Shown piece after piece: positions 57,145 to 64,000 of a DNA stretch of 64,000 nucleotides. Position 1 is the stretch's first letter, and every line of letters starts with the position of its first letter. The notes beneath the pieces were generated by a model. That model saw nothing but the letters and a program-made list of their open reading frames with translations, was not told the origin of the DNA and did no database searches. The DNA is from Rhodopirellula baltica (GTDB taxonomy: Bacteria > Planctomycetota > Planctomycetia > Pirellulales > Pirellulaceae), in the NCBI GenBank assembly GCA_002901265.1, contig PPHI01000012.1, positions 62,001 through 126,000 of the forward strand, read 5' to 3'. Position numbers and translations under genes: made by a program.

Positions 57145-59820
57145 TCAGACGTTGACCGGTTGCATCTCGTTTCGGGTGCTGAACGTGAAATTCAGTCCGT
57201 CGTGATCGACAACGATCGTGCTACCTTCTGGGAAGGTGCTTTTCAGCAAAGCCGTTGCCAACTGGTTTTGAACTTCACGTTGAATGACACGTTTCAGCGG
57301 CCGAGCACCATAGGTCGGGTCGTAACCGACTTTGGCAACTTCGTCGAGAGCCGCGTCGGTGACGTCCAAGTTCAAGCCGTTTTCCCGTAAACGATTTGCT
57401 AGGTGATCTAGTTGCAGCCGGACGATCTGACGGATTTCGGCTTGATCGAGTGGCTTGAAAATCACCATGTCATCGATTCGGTTCAGGAACTCTGGCAAGA
57501 ATCGCGCACGAAGAGCCTCTTGGACCGCTTCATGCATTTCATCTTCGGATCCATTTTCTGCCGCGATGCGTTGGATCTCTTGACTTCCGGCGTTGCTGGT
57601 CATCACGATCACCGTGTTGGCAAAGTTCACCGTGCGACCTTGGCCGTCTGTCAATCGGCCGTCATCGAGCACCTGAAGTAAGATGTTGAACACATCCGGG
57701 TGAGCCTTCTCGATTTCGTCCAACAGGACCACCGTGTAAGGCCGCCGCCGAACTGCTTCGGTCAGCTTTCCGCCCTCTTCGTAGCCGACGTACCCCGGAG
57801 GAGCGCCGATCATTCGTGCGACACTGTGCCGTTCCATGAACTCGCTCATGTCGATCCGAACCATCGCATGTTCGTCATCAAACATGATCTCGGCGAGTGC
57901 TTTACAGAGCTCGGTTTTACCAACACCGGTAGGACCAAGAAATAGGAACGAACCGATCGGGCGATTCGGGTCGGCAAGTCTGCTGCGACTGCGGCGGACC
58001 GCGTCGCTTACCGCACGGACGGCTTCGTCTTGTCCGATCACACGCTGGTGCAGGCGTTCTTCCATCACCAACAGTTTGGCCCGTTCGGTTTCCAGCATTC
58101 GATTGACCGGGACTCCGGTCCACAGCGACACGACTTCGGCGATTTCGTCAGAAGTGACTTCGCGGCGCAGCAACCGGCGGTGATGCTCGGGCTTTTCAGT
58201 TTCGGCATCAGCCGACGCGTCACGACGTTCGATTTCTTCGAGTTTCGACCGCAGTTCCTTTTGTCGCGATTGGACCTCAAGCATCTCACGATAGATCGCT
58301 TCAGGGTTCTCGCCACGCAGTTGGGTCTGTTTCGCTTCGGCATCCAACGTCGCAAACCGGTGGTCCAGCGTTTCAGCTTCTTGGCGAATCGATTGTACGC
58401 CTTCGAGACCGATCTTTTCGCTTTCCCATTGCTCACGTAGATCGACCAGTTCACGGCTGAGTTCGTCCATTTCCGATTGGATGTCTTCACGGCTAGCGAC
58501 GATTGAAACGTCATCCTGGTCCTCATCCTCAAGCTGACGTTGGGCGAGTTCCAGCTGTCGCAAGCGACGCTGAATGCGGTCGATCGGTTCCGGCACGCTT
58601 TCTTTTTCCATCGCCAATCGGCTGGTCGCTTCGTCGACCAAGTCGATCGCCTTATCGGGCAAAAATCGATCGGTGATGTAGCGGTTGGCAAGCGTGGCCG
58701 CGGCAACCAGTGCACTGTCAGTGATCCGCACACCGTGGTGTGATTCGTAACGTGGCTTCAACCCGCGAAGAATCGCGATCGTGTCATCGACGGTCGGTTC
58801 TTCGACGTAGACCGGTTGGAATCGACGTTCCAACGCGGCATCTTTTTCGATGTGTTGGCGGTATTCGTCCAGCGTTGTGGCCCCGACGCAGCGGAGTGCG
58901 CCACGGGCCAGTTCCGGTTTCAAAAGGTTTGCCGCGTCGGGTGACCCTTCGGCCTTGCCGGCACCGACAACCAAATGCAACTCGTCGATGAATAAGATGA
59001 CGCGACCGTTGGAGTCTTTGACTTCACGCAGTACGGCCTTCAAACGTTCCTCGAAATCGCCACGGAATTTCGCACCCGCAACGAGTGCTCCCATGTCGAG
59101 CGCGATGACACGTTTGTTTTTTAAGCTGGTCGGCACATCGGCTTCGAAGATCCGTAGCGCCAGACCTTCCGCGATCGCGGTTTTACCCACACCGGGTTGG
59201 CCGATCAGAACCGGGTTATTTTTTGTCCGTCGTGACAAAACTTGGATCACCCGGCGGATCTCGTTGTCGCGGCCAATGACGGGATCGAGTTTGCCCTGTG
59301 CGGCCAATTCGGTCAGGTCCACGCCATACTTTTGTAGGGCCTGGTAGGTTTCCTCGGCGTTTTGATCGGTCACGCGAGCGCTGCCACGGACTTCGCTTGC
59401 GGCTTTCAAGACGTCGTCGGCGCTGACGCCGCATAACGACAGCAAGCTTTGTGCTTTCGTTTTGGCTTTGGCTAGGCCAAGCAACAGGTGCTCGGTCGCG
59501 ACGTATTCGTCCTTGAGCGATTCCGCAGCGGTGGCGGCTTCGTTGAACGCGGACTGCAACTCGCTGGACACGTTCGGTTGGCGTCCACCGGTGACTTTGG
59601 GTGTTTTGTCGAGTTCGCTTCGAGTCAGTTCGGTTAACTGCTTCGAATCGACATTCATTTTTTCCAACAACGCACCGGTGATGCCGTCGGTTTCGTCCAG
59701 CATCGCGCTGAGCAAGTGCAGCGAGGTGATATCGGGATTCCCTGCGGACGCCGCTCGGCCTTGCGCTTCGGCGATCAATCCTTGGGCTTTGGTGGTCAGT
59801 TTATCGAATCGGAATGTCAT
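57145..59820 (-). CDS. clpB: ATP-dependent chaperone ClpB
   Basis: An 891-residue class I Clp chaperone. The N domain ([20 protein letters not shown]) precedes AAA+ domain 1 with Walker [14 protein letters not shown] near 205, and the coiled-coil middle domain (about 400-545) that separates ClpB from ClpA/C. AAA+ domain 2 has [13 protein letters not shown] near 630 and [19 protein letters not shown]. ClpB is a cytosolic hexameric disaggregase that works with DnaK, encoded next door. AGGAG lies eight bases before the ATG. The C-terminus ends in QPVNV. A terminator upstream isolates it from dnaK, so it has its own promoter. Confidence 0.97.
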   Translation of the reverse strand: MTFRFDKLTTKAQGLIAEAQGRAASAGNPDITSLHLLSAMLDETDGITGALLEKMNVDSKQLTELTRSELDKTPKVTGGRQPNVSSELQSAFNEAATAAESLKDEYVATEHLLLGLAKAKTKAQSLLSLCGVSADDVLKAASEVRGSARVTDQNAEETYQALQKYGVDLTELAAQGKLDPVIGRDNEIRRVIQVLSRRTKNNPVLIGQPGVGKTAIAEGLALRIFEADVPTSLKNKRVIALDMGALVAGAKFRGDFEERLKAVLREVKDSNGRVILFIDELHLVVGAGKAEGSPDAANLLKPELARGALRCVGATTLDEYRQHIEKDAALERRFQPVYVEEPTVDDTIAILRGLKPRYESHHGVRITDSALVAAATLANRYITDRFLPDKAIDLVDEATSRLAMEKESVPEPIDRIQRRLRQLELAQRQLEDEDQDDVSIVASREDIQSEMDELSRELVDLREQWESEKIGLEGVQSIRQEAETLDHRFATLDAEAKQTQLRGENPEAIYREMLEVQSRQKELRSKLEEIERRDASADAETEKPEHHRRLLRREVTSDEIAEVVSLWTGVPVNRMLETERAKLLVMEERLHQRVIGQDEAVRAVSDAVRRSRSRLADPNRPIGSFLFLGPTGVGKTELCKALAEIMFDDEHAMVRIDMSEFMERHSVARMIGAPPGYVGYEEGGKLTEAVRRRPYTVVLLDEIEKAHPDVFNILLQVLDDGRLTDGQGRTVNFANTVIVMTSNAGSQEIQRIAAENGSEDEMHEAVQEALRARFLPEFLNRIDDMVIFKPLDQAEIRQIVRLQLDHLANRLRENGLNLDVTDAALDEVAKVGYDPTYGARPLKRVIQREVQNQLATALLKSTFPEGSTIVVDHDGLNFTFSTRNEMQPVNV

Positions 59821-59923
59821 CTCGGATGCTCCTGCGTTTGGCCGCCTGAGGGGAATGCTCCTTCGGTGGTCGATCGAGTTCAGTAAAGTAATGCGTAGCT
59901 GGTTAAGGGTTCCGTCAGTGCGT

Positions 59924-59952
59924 AAAAAAAGACGGGCGACGTGTCACCCGTC
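59924..59952 (-). terminator. Rho-independent terminator after dnaK
   Basis: On the minus strand GACGGGTGAC and GTCGCCCGTC form a near-perfect stem with a very short loop, directly followed by TTTTTTTACG. It lies about 65 bases after the dnaK stop. Confidence 0.88.
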
Positions 59953-59960
59953 TGAATCAG

Positions 59961-59990
59961 CTCACCGGCCGACCTGCATCGGCCGGTGAG
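59961..59990 (-). other. Perfect 12-bp inverted repeat between dnaK and its terminator
   Basis: CTCACCGGCCGA and TCGGCCGGTGAG are a perfect 12-bp stem around a six-base loop (CCTGCA). It precedes the T-run hairpin, so dnaK ends in two consecutive hairpins. The first has no T-run and may protect the mRNA 3' end or pause polymerase. Confidence 0.65.
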
Positions 59991-60017
59991 ACGTTCGGTA
60001 AAGACGTTGAGGCGTCG

Positions 60018-61958
60018 TTAGCTCTTGACCTCGAAGTCGGCGTCGATCGCGTCGTCATCGTCGTTGTCGGCTGCTGCCGCACCGGCGGCACCCGAGGCAT
60101 CGGCGGCTTCCGCTTCACCCGCAGCGGCGGTCTTGTCGTACAAGACTTTGCTGAACGCCTTGGCGGCGGTTTCGAGTTCTTCGGTCGCTTGCTTGATCGC
60201 GTTGACGTCGTCGGTTCCGGATGCCGCTTTGACCTTTTCGATCGCCTTGTTCAAGGGTTCCTTGTCGGCGTCGGTCAACTTGTCGGCGTGCTCCGACATT
60301 TCCTTTTCGAGTTGGTGAACTTGTTGGTTGGCCTTGTTGCGGGCTTCGGCAAGTTCGAACTGTCGTTTGTCTTCTTCGGCGTTTGCCTCGGCATCACGAC
60401 GCATGTTTTCGATGTCGTCGTCGCTGAGAGCGCCCGCTTCTTTAATTTCGACAGATGCTTCTTTGCCGGTTTTCAGTTCCTTGGCCGAAACACTCAGGAT
60501 ACCGTTTTGGTCGATGTCGAATTTGACTTCGATTTGCGGAACCCCACGCGGTTGCGGCGGAATGCCTTGCAGGTCGAACTCACCCAGCAGTCGGTTGTGC
60601 GCGGCCATCTTGCGTTCCCCTTGGAACACGCGGACGGTGACAGCGGTTTGGCTGTCGGCAGCGGTGCTGAACACGTTCTTCTTTTCGGCCGGAACAGTTG
60701 TGTTGCGTTCGACCAAAGCGGTCATCACACCGCCTTCGGTTTCGATACCGAGGGTCAGCGGTGTCACGTCCAGCAGCAGAACGTCGGTTCGTTCGCCAGC
60801 CAGAACGCTACCTTGGATCGCCGCACCGACCGCAACCACTTCGTCTGGGTTGACGCCTTGGTGTGGCTCTTTGCCGAAGATCTTTTTAACGACTTCGCGA
60901 ACCTTAGGAACTCGGGTGCTACCACCGACCAAGACGACTTCGTCGATTTCGCTTGGCGAGTAACCGGCTTGCTCGAGTGCGTCCATGACGGGGCGACGGC
61001 AACGTTCAACGAGCGCGTCGATCAGTTCTTCGAACTTGCTGCGAGTGACCTTCATCGTCAAGTGTTTTGGACCGCTTTGGTCCATCGTGATGAAGGGCAG
61101 GTTGATGTCGGTTTCGGGCAGCGTCGACAGTTCCTTCTTGGCCTTTTCGCAGGCTTCTTGGAGCCGCTGAAGTGCCATCGGGTCGTTACGCAGGTCAATG
61201 CCGTTGTCTTTCTTGAATTCGTTGGCAACGTAGTTGATCAACGCTTCGTCAAAGTCGTCACCACCGAGGTGTGTGTCACCCGAGGTACTGATCACTTGGA
61301 AGACGCGGCTTTCGTTTTCTTCGTCACCACTGTCGGCAACTTCCAAAACGGAAACGTCGAAGGTACCACCACCAAGGTCGAAGACGATGATCTTTTCGTC
61401 TTTCTTCTTGTCCAGGCCGTACGCCAACGCTGCAGCGGTCGGTTCGTTGATGATCCGGGCGACTTCGAGACCGGCGATTTGGCCGGCGTCTTTGGTCGCT
61501 TGACGCTGTGCATCGTTAAAGTAAGCCGGTACGGTGATGACCGCCTTGTTGACCTTGTGTCCCAAGTACGACTCGGCCGATTCCTTCAGTTTGCGAAGGA
61601 CCTTCGCCGAGATTTCTTGAGGGGTGTACTCTTCGTCGCCAACTTTGATTTTGACGTACTCGTTGGCCGCCCCGCTGACGCCATAGGGGACCATCTTTTC
61701 TTCGGATTCGACTTCGCTGTGACGACGACCCATGAAACGCTTGGCCGAGTAAACGGTGCGCTGTGGGTTGGTGACAGCTTGACGTCGAGCCGGTTCGCCG
61801 ACGATCGTTTCTTTCTTGTCGGTGAACGCGACGACGCTGGGGGTCAGTCGGTTGCCTTCCGCGTTTGGGATGACCTTCGGCTCGCTACCTTCCATGATCG
61901 CGACCACGCTGTTGGTCGTTCCGAGGTCGATGCCGATAATCTTTTCGCCTTGAGCCAT
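60018..61958 (-). CDS. dnaK: Molecular chaperone DnaK (Hsp70)
   Basis: A 646-residue Hsp70. The actin-like ATPase domain begins [20 protein letters not shown] and contains [15 protein letters not shown] and [11 protein letters not shown]. The substrate domain has [16 protein letters not shown] and [17 protein letters not shown] split. The tail is an Ala/Gly/Asp-rich linker ending DADFEVKS, close to the usual EEVK end. GGAG lies eight bases before this ATG. A longer frame to 62135 has no ribosome site and a basic, non-conserved extension. No grpE or dnaJ is adjacent. Upstream I see no CIRCE inverted repeat. Confidence 0.97.
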   Translation of the reverse strand: MAQGEKIIGIDLGTTNSVVAIMEGSEPKVIPNAEGNRLTPSVVAFTDKKETIVGEPARRQAVTNPQRTVYSAKRFMGRRHSEVESEEKMVPYGVSGAANEYVKIKVGDEEYTPQEISAKVLRKLKESAESYLGHKVNKAVITVPAYFNDAQRQATKDAGQIAGLEVARIINEPTAAALAYGLDKKKDEKIIVFDLGGGTFDVSVLEVADSGDEENESRVFQVISTSGDTHLGGDDFDEALINYVANEFKKDNGIDLRNDPMALQRLQEACEKAKKELSTLPETDINLPFITMDQSGPKHLTMKVTRSKFEELIDALVERCRRPVMDALEQAGYSPSEIDEVVLVGGSTRVPKVREVVKKIFGKEPHQGVNPDEVVAVGAAIQGSVLAGERTDVLLLDVTPLTLGIETEGGVMTALVERNTTVPAEKKNVFSTAADSQTAVTVRVFQGERKMAAHNRLLGEFDLQGIPPQPRGVPQIEVKFDIDQNGILSVSAKELKTGKEASVEIKEAGALSDDDIENMRRDAEANAEEDKRQFELAEARNKANQQVHQLEKEMSEHADKLTDADKEPLNKAIEKVKAASGTDDVNAIKQATEELETAAKAFSKVLYDKTAAAGEAEAADASGAAGAAAADNDDDDAIDADFEVKS

Positions 61959-62392
61959 TGAATTTGTTCTCCGTGAACGTTGGTATTCGACTTTGGTTGT
62001 ACGCCGACGGCCTACTGGGGAGGCCGATTTCGCTGGTCGCTTGAGTTGGCGTTTTCTATTCGTTTCGGCGAGTTCTCCAGGCCACACTGGCCTGTCGATT
62101 TCGCCGGCTTTGCAGTCGATGTGGGGAGAAAGCAAAGAGCGTGCCAGTTGCCGAATCCGCTGTCAGATTCCGGGGCATCACGCATTCACTGCCAACAAAA
62201 GTTCAGCTCTTGCCGGGAAGAAACGCGTGTTTTTGCGTTTGGACCGGCCAAATTTGCTTTTCTGGCAGTCACCAAAAAACGGCGAAATCCTAGCCTGATC
62301 GCCCGGTGCCAGATTGACAGACGTGCGTTTTCAACCGGCTTTCAGGCACGTCAGGCGTGCGACATTCGCCAGCAGAACCGAACCTGTCGTAC
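61959..62392. other. Region between dnaK and the sulfatase gene
   Basis: About 430 bases with only short shadow frames. The dnaK promoter should lie here. I looked for the CIRCE element (TTAGCACTC and its inverted mate) and for a clear -35/-10 pair and found neither. Confidence 0.4.
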
Positions 62393-64000
62393 TTATTGGG
62401 CGGATCGTATCATTTGGTCAAAGTCGAACGATTGGTCGCCCGCGATCCCTTGCTCTGCGACTCCCAACTGCTTGGCCAATGCTCGTGAATGTCGCCACAT
62501 GCGCTCAGTCACCAGTGGTGCTTTGGCATCCCATTCGATCGCGGGATCGAGCAGCGTCGCGAACGGGCGGTAGTCGTGGCGGTCGACTGCGTTTGCTTGG
62601 AGGTGCTTCAGCTGTTCGGCGTATCGCTGTCGCAACCGAGCAAGCTGATCCTGGTGTTTCGGATCGCCGACGATGTTGACCATTTCCAACGGATCGGATT
62701 TCAAGTCAAACAACTCTTCCGCAGGTTCCATTCCGCCCCCGAAACACCAGTAGACGTATTTGTATTTCTGCGTCACGACGGACATCGAAAATGTTGGCGG
62801 TGCGCCCCACATTTGAAAAAGCGGGATGCTCTCGCGGGACAGCGAAGCGTTTGAATCAACGAGCAAGGGTTTCAAGCTACGCCCATCGATTTGTGCGGGG
62901 ATCGCTTGCCCTGCGAGATCCAAGATTGTCGGTGCGATGTCAGTGGTCATCGTCAATTCGTCGCACTGACGCGAGTTGGTTGATGGTGAGTTTGATGTGT
63001 CGCGCGGGTCATAAACAATCAATGGGACCTTCGAGCCTTCTTCATACGGCAGCACTTTTCCACCCATGCCATGTGCGCCGCAAAAGAATCCGTTGTCGCT
63101 TGTGAGGATGATGACGGTGTTGTCCTCGACACCCTGATCGCGAAGAGCCTGGCGGACCATTCCGATCGCATAGTCAACTCCGTAAATCAGTTGGTGATAC
63201 TTTCGCATCGTCGCTTGATAACGTTTCGGATCAAAGCCCATGTCATGAAAGAAGGTCAGGTACTGCCGACCGAGACGCGATTGCTTGGACAGGTGTTGCG
63301 CAGCGTCACGACCGTAGTTCTCTGGTTTCGAAAACGTGACATCGCGATAGACCTCATCGAAGAACGGGTCTGGGGTAAACGGACGGTGCGGTGCTTTGAA
63401 GAACAGGGTCAAACAGAACGGACGAGCATCCGATTTTGATTCGCCGATGAAATCTGTGGCGAATGCGCCGTAGGCACGCGTCGAATGCGGATAGCGATCG
63501 GCGTACTTGGCCAAGTATTTGTTCTTGGCCGTTTGATAGTTGGTTTGTCCTGTCCCGCCGGCCCACGAATCGAATTGGTTGACTGGCAAGACATCGTACG
63601 AACCATCGGCTTCGCTTTTCGATTCCGTTACCGCGAACCCGAATTTGCCACCAAAGCCGGTCCGGTAGCCTGCGTTGCGCAGCAGCACCGGATACGATTG
63701 CTGAAACAGTTCCGGATACATCGGCCCATGGTCAAAGTTGCAGCCGGTCTTGTACTCGTACATCCCCGTCAGCACCGACGCTCGGCTGCCCATGCAGATC
63801 GCGGTCGAGTTGTAGTGCCGACGAAATGGAATTCCGTCAGCGGCTAGCTGATCCATATTCGGCGTGCGAACGTCTGAGTTACCCGTTGCGCCGAGTGAAG
63901 CGAAACATTGATCGTCGGTATAGATCATCACAATGTTCGGACGCTTTGCCGTTTCCGCTTTCGCAGTGGGACTGATCAAGCAGTTGCCCGCGATCAGTAC
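62393..64000 (-). CDS. Formylglycine-type sulfatase (5' end cut by window)
   Basis: The frame runs off the right edge without a stop, so the start and most of the signal peptide are missing (the last visible part is VLIAGNCLISPTAKAE). Numbered from the codon at 63979, the type I sulfatase features are NIVMIYTDDQ (metal Asp 22/23), the formylglycine motif CMGSRASVLTG (C62), and TSDNG with D295 and N296. The usual motif is C-x-P-x-R or C-x-A-x-R, while this protein has Gly at the third position. The enzyme removes sulfate from a carbohydrate or other ester in the periplasm. Planctomycetes encode many such enzymes for algal polysaccharides. The substrate is unknown. Confidence 0.9.
   Translation of the reverse strand, partial: VLIAGNCLISPTAKAETAKRPNIVMIYTDDQCFASLGATGNSDVRTPNMDQLAADGIPFRRHYNSTAICMGSRASVLTGMYEYKTGCNFDHGPMYPELFQQSYPVLLRNAGYRTGFGGKFGFAVTESKSEADGSYDVLPVNQFDSWAGGTGQTNYQTAKNKYLAKYADRYPHSTRAYGAFATDFIGESKSDARPFCLTLFFKAPHRPFTPDPFFDEVYRDVTFSKPENYGRDAAQHLSKQSRLGRQYLTFFHDMGFDPKRYQATMRKYHQLIYGVDYAIGMVRQALRDQGVEDNTVIILTSDNGFFCGAHGMGGKVLPYEEGSKVPLIVYDPRDTSNSPSTNSRQCDELTMTTDIAPTILDLAGQAIPAQIDGRSLKPLLVDSNASLSRESIPLFQMWGAPPTFSMSVVTQKYKYVYWCFGGGMEPAEELFDLKSDPLEMVNIVGDPKHQDQLARLRQRYAEQLKHLQANAVDRHDYRPFATLLDPAIEWDAKAPLVTERMWRHSRALAKQLGVAEQGIAGDQSFDFDQMIRSAQ

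Noticed and set aside
60189-61961. 590-codon plus-strand frame opposite dnaK
   Set aside because: Shadow of a highly biased dnaK sequence; no domain.
59821-62392. CIRCE element near dnaK or clpB
   Set aside because: No TTAGCACTC inverted repeat was found in either upstream region.

Overview
The window looks like a chromosomal segment of a marine-type planctomycete, most likely family Pirellulaceae and close to Rhodopirellula. The evidence is the gene content: a DUF1501 / PSD1 cytochrome pair, a c-type-cytochrome protein of the planctomycete heme-binding type, a formylglycine-type sulfatase, ThuA proteins, FG-GAP and PQQ-like secreted propellers, a doubled UvrA and sparse operons. No insertion sequence, prophage, CRISPR array or recognisable defence island is present. 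Both window ends cut genes: a MoxR-type ATPase at the left and a sulfatase at the right.

Layout. 1-4.8 kb: a minus-strand operon of a small Cys-rich protein, DUF58, a transglutaminase-like membrane protein and a MoxR ATPase, with overlapping stops and starts. 5-6.1 kb: an SDR dehydrogenase and a CsbD stress protein. 6.8-10.4 kb: a secreted PQQ-like propeller protein coupled to an MFS transporter. 10.4-16.1 kb: a THUMP-like methyltransferase, then the translation/transcription locus, read right to left as tRNA-Thr(TGT), tRNA-Tyr, tRNA-Gly, tRNA-Thr(GGT), tuf, tRNA-Trp, secE, nusG, rplK, terminator. The tRNA-tuf order matches the E. coli tufB locus, but tuf carries a one-base frameshift here. 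16.6-20.3 kb: a tightly packed operon of a DapA-family lyase, a secreted propeller-like protein, an SpoU rRNA/tRNA methyltransferase and an MBL hydrolase. 20.4-25 kb: the DUF1501/PSD1 pair. 25.1-28.4 kb: a ComEA-like helix-hairpin-helix protein, nadC and a WcaJ-type sugar transferase. 28.4-34.9 kb: a large heme-binding propeller protein and a ~1180-residue protein that I tentatively call a PPi-type PEP carboxykinase.

34.9-42.6 kb is the most accessory-looking part. Two unrelated families of GC-rich, palindrome-bearing intergenic repeats occur here. One family (three units) follows the PEPCK-like gene, and the other (four units) brackets a Sel1-repeat gene. Between them lie an FG-GAP protein, a TetR regulator with two operator-like palindromes, a DinB-like protein and a secreted protein. 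42.7-49 kb is one 2128-residue UvrA, two complete UvrA copies fused in tandem with an extra C-terminal domain. 49.4-51.4 kb: an M48 membrane protease and a small secreted Cys-motif protein with a clear terminator. 51.4-56 kb: a four-gene secreted set (GH18, ThuA, GH9, ThuA) that plausibly degrades an amino-sugar polymer such as chitin or chitosan. 56.3-64 kb: a phosphatase/arsenate-reductase-like protein, clpB, dnaK with a strong terminator, and the sulfatase.

The strongest candidates for a second look are the frameshifted tuf and its altered switch I, the transglutaminase-like protein that lacks its catalytic Cys, the fused UvrA with its unrecognised tail, the PEPCK-like giant protein, the two repeat families and the GH18/GH9/ThuA cluster. 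I did not find a clearly unprecedented multi-gene system.
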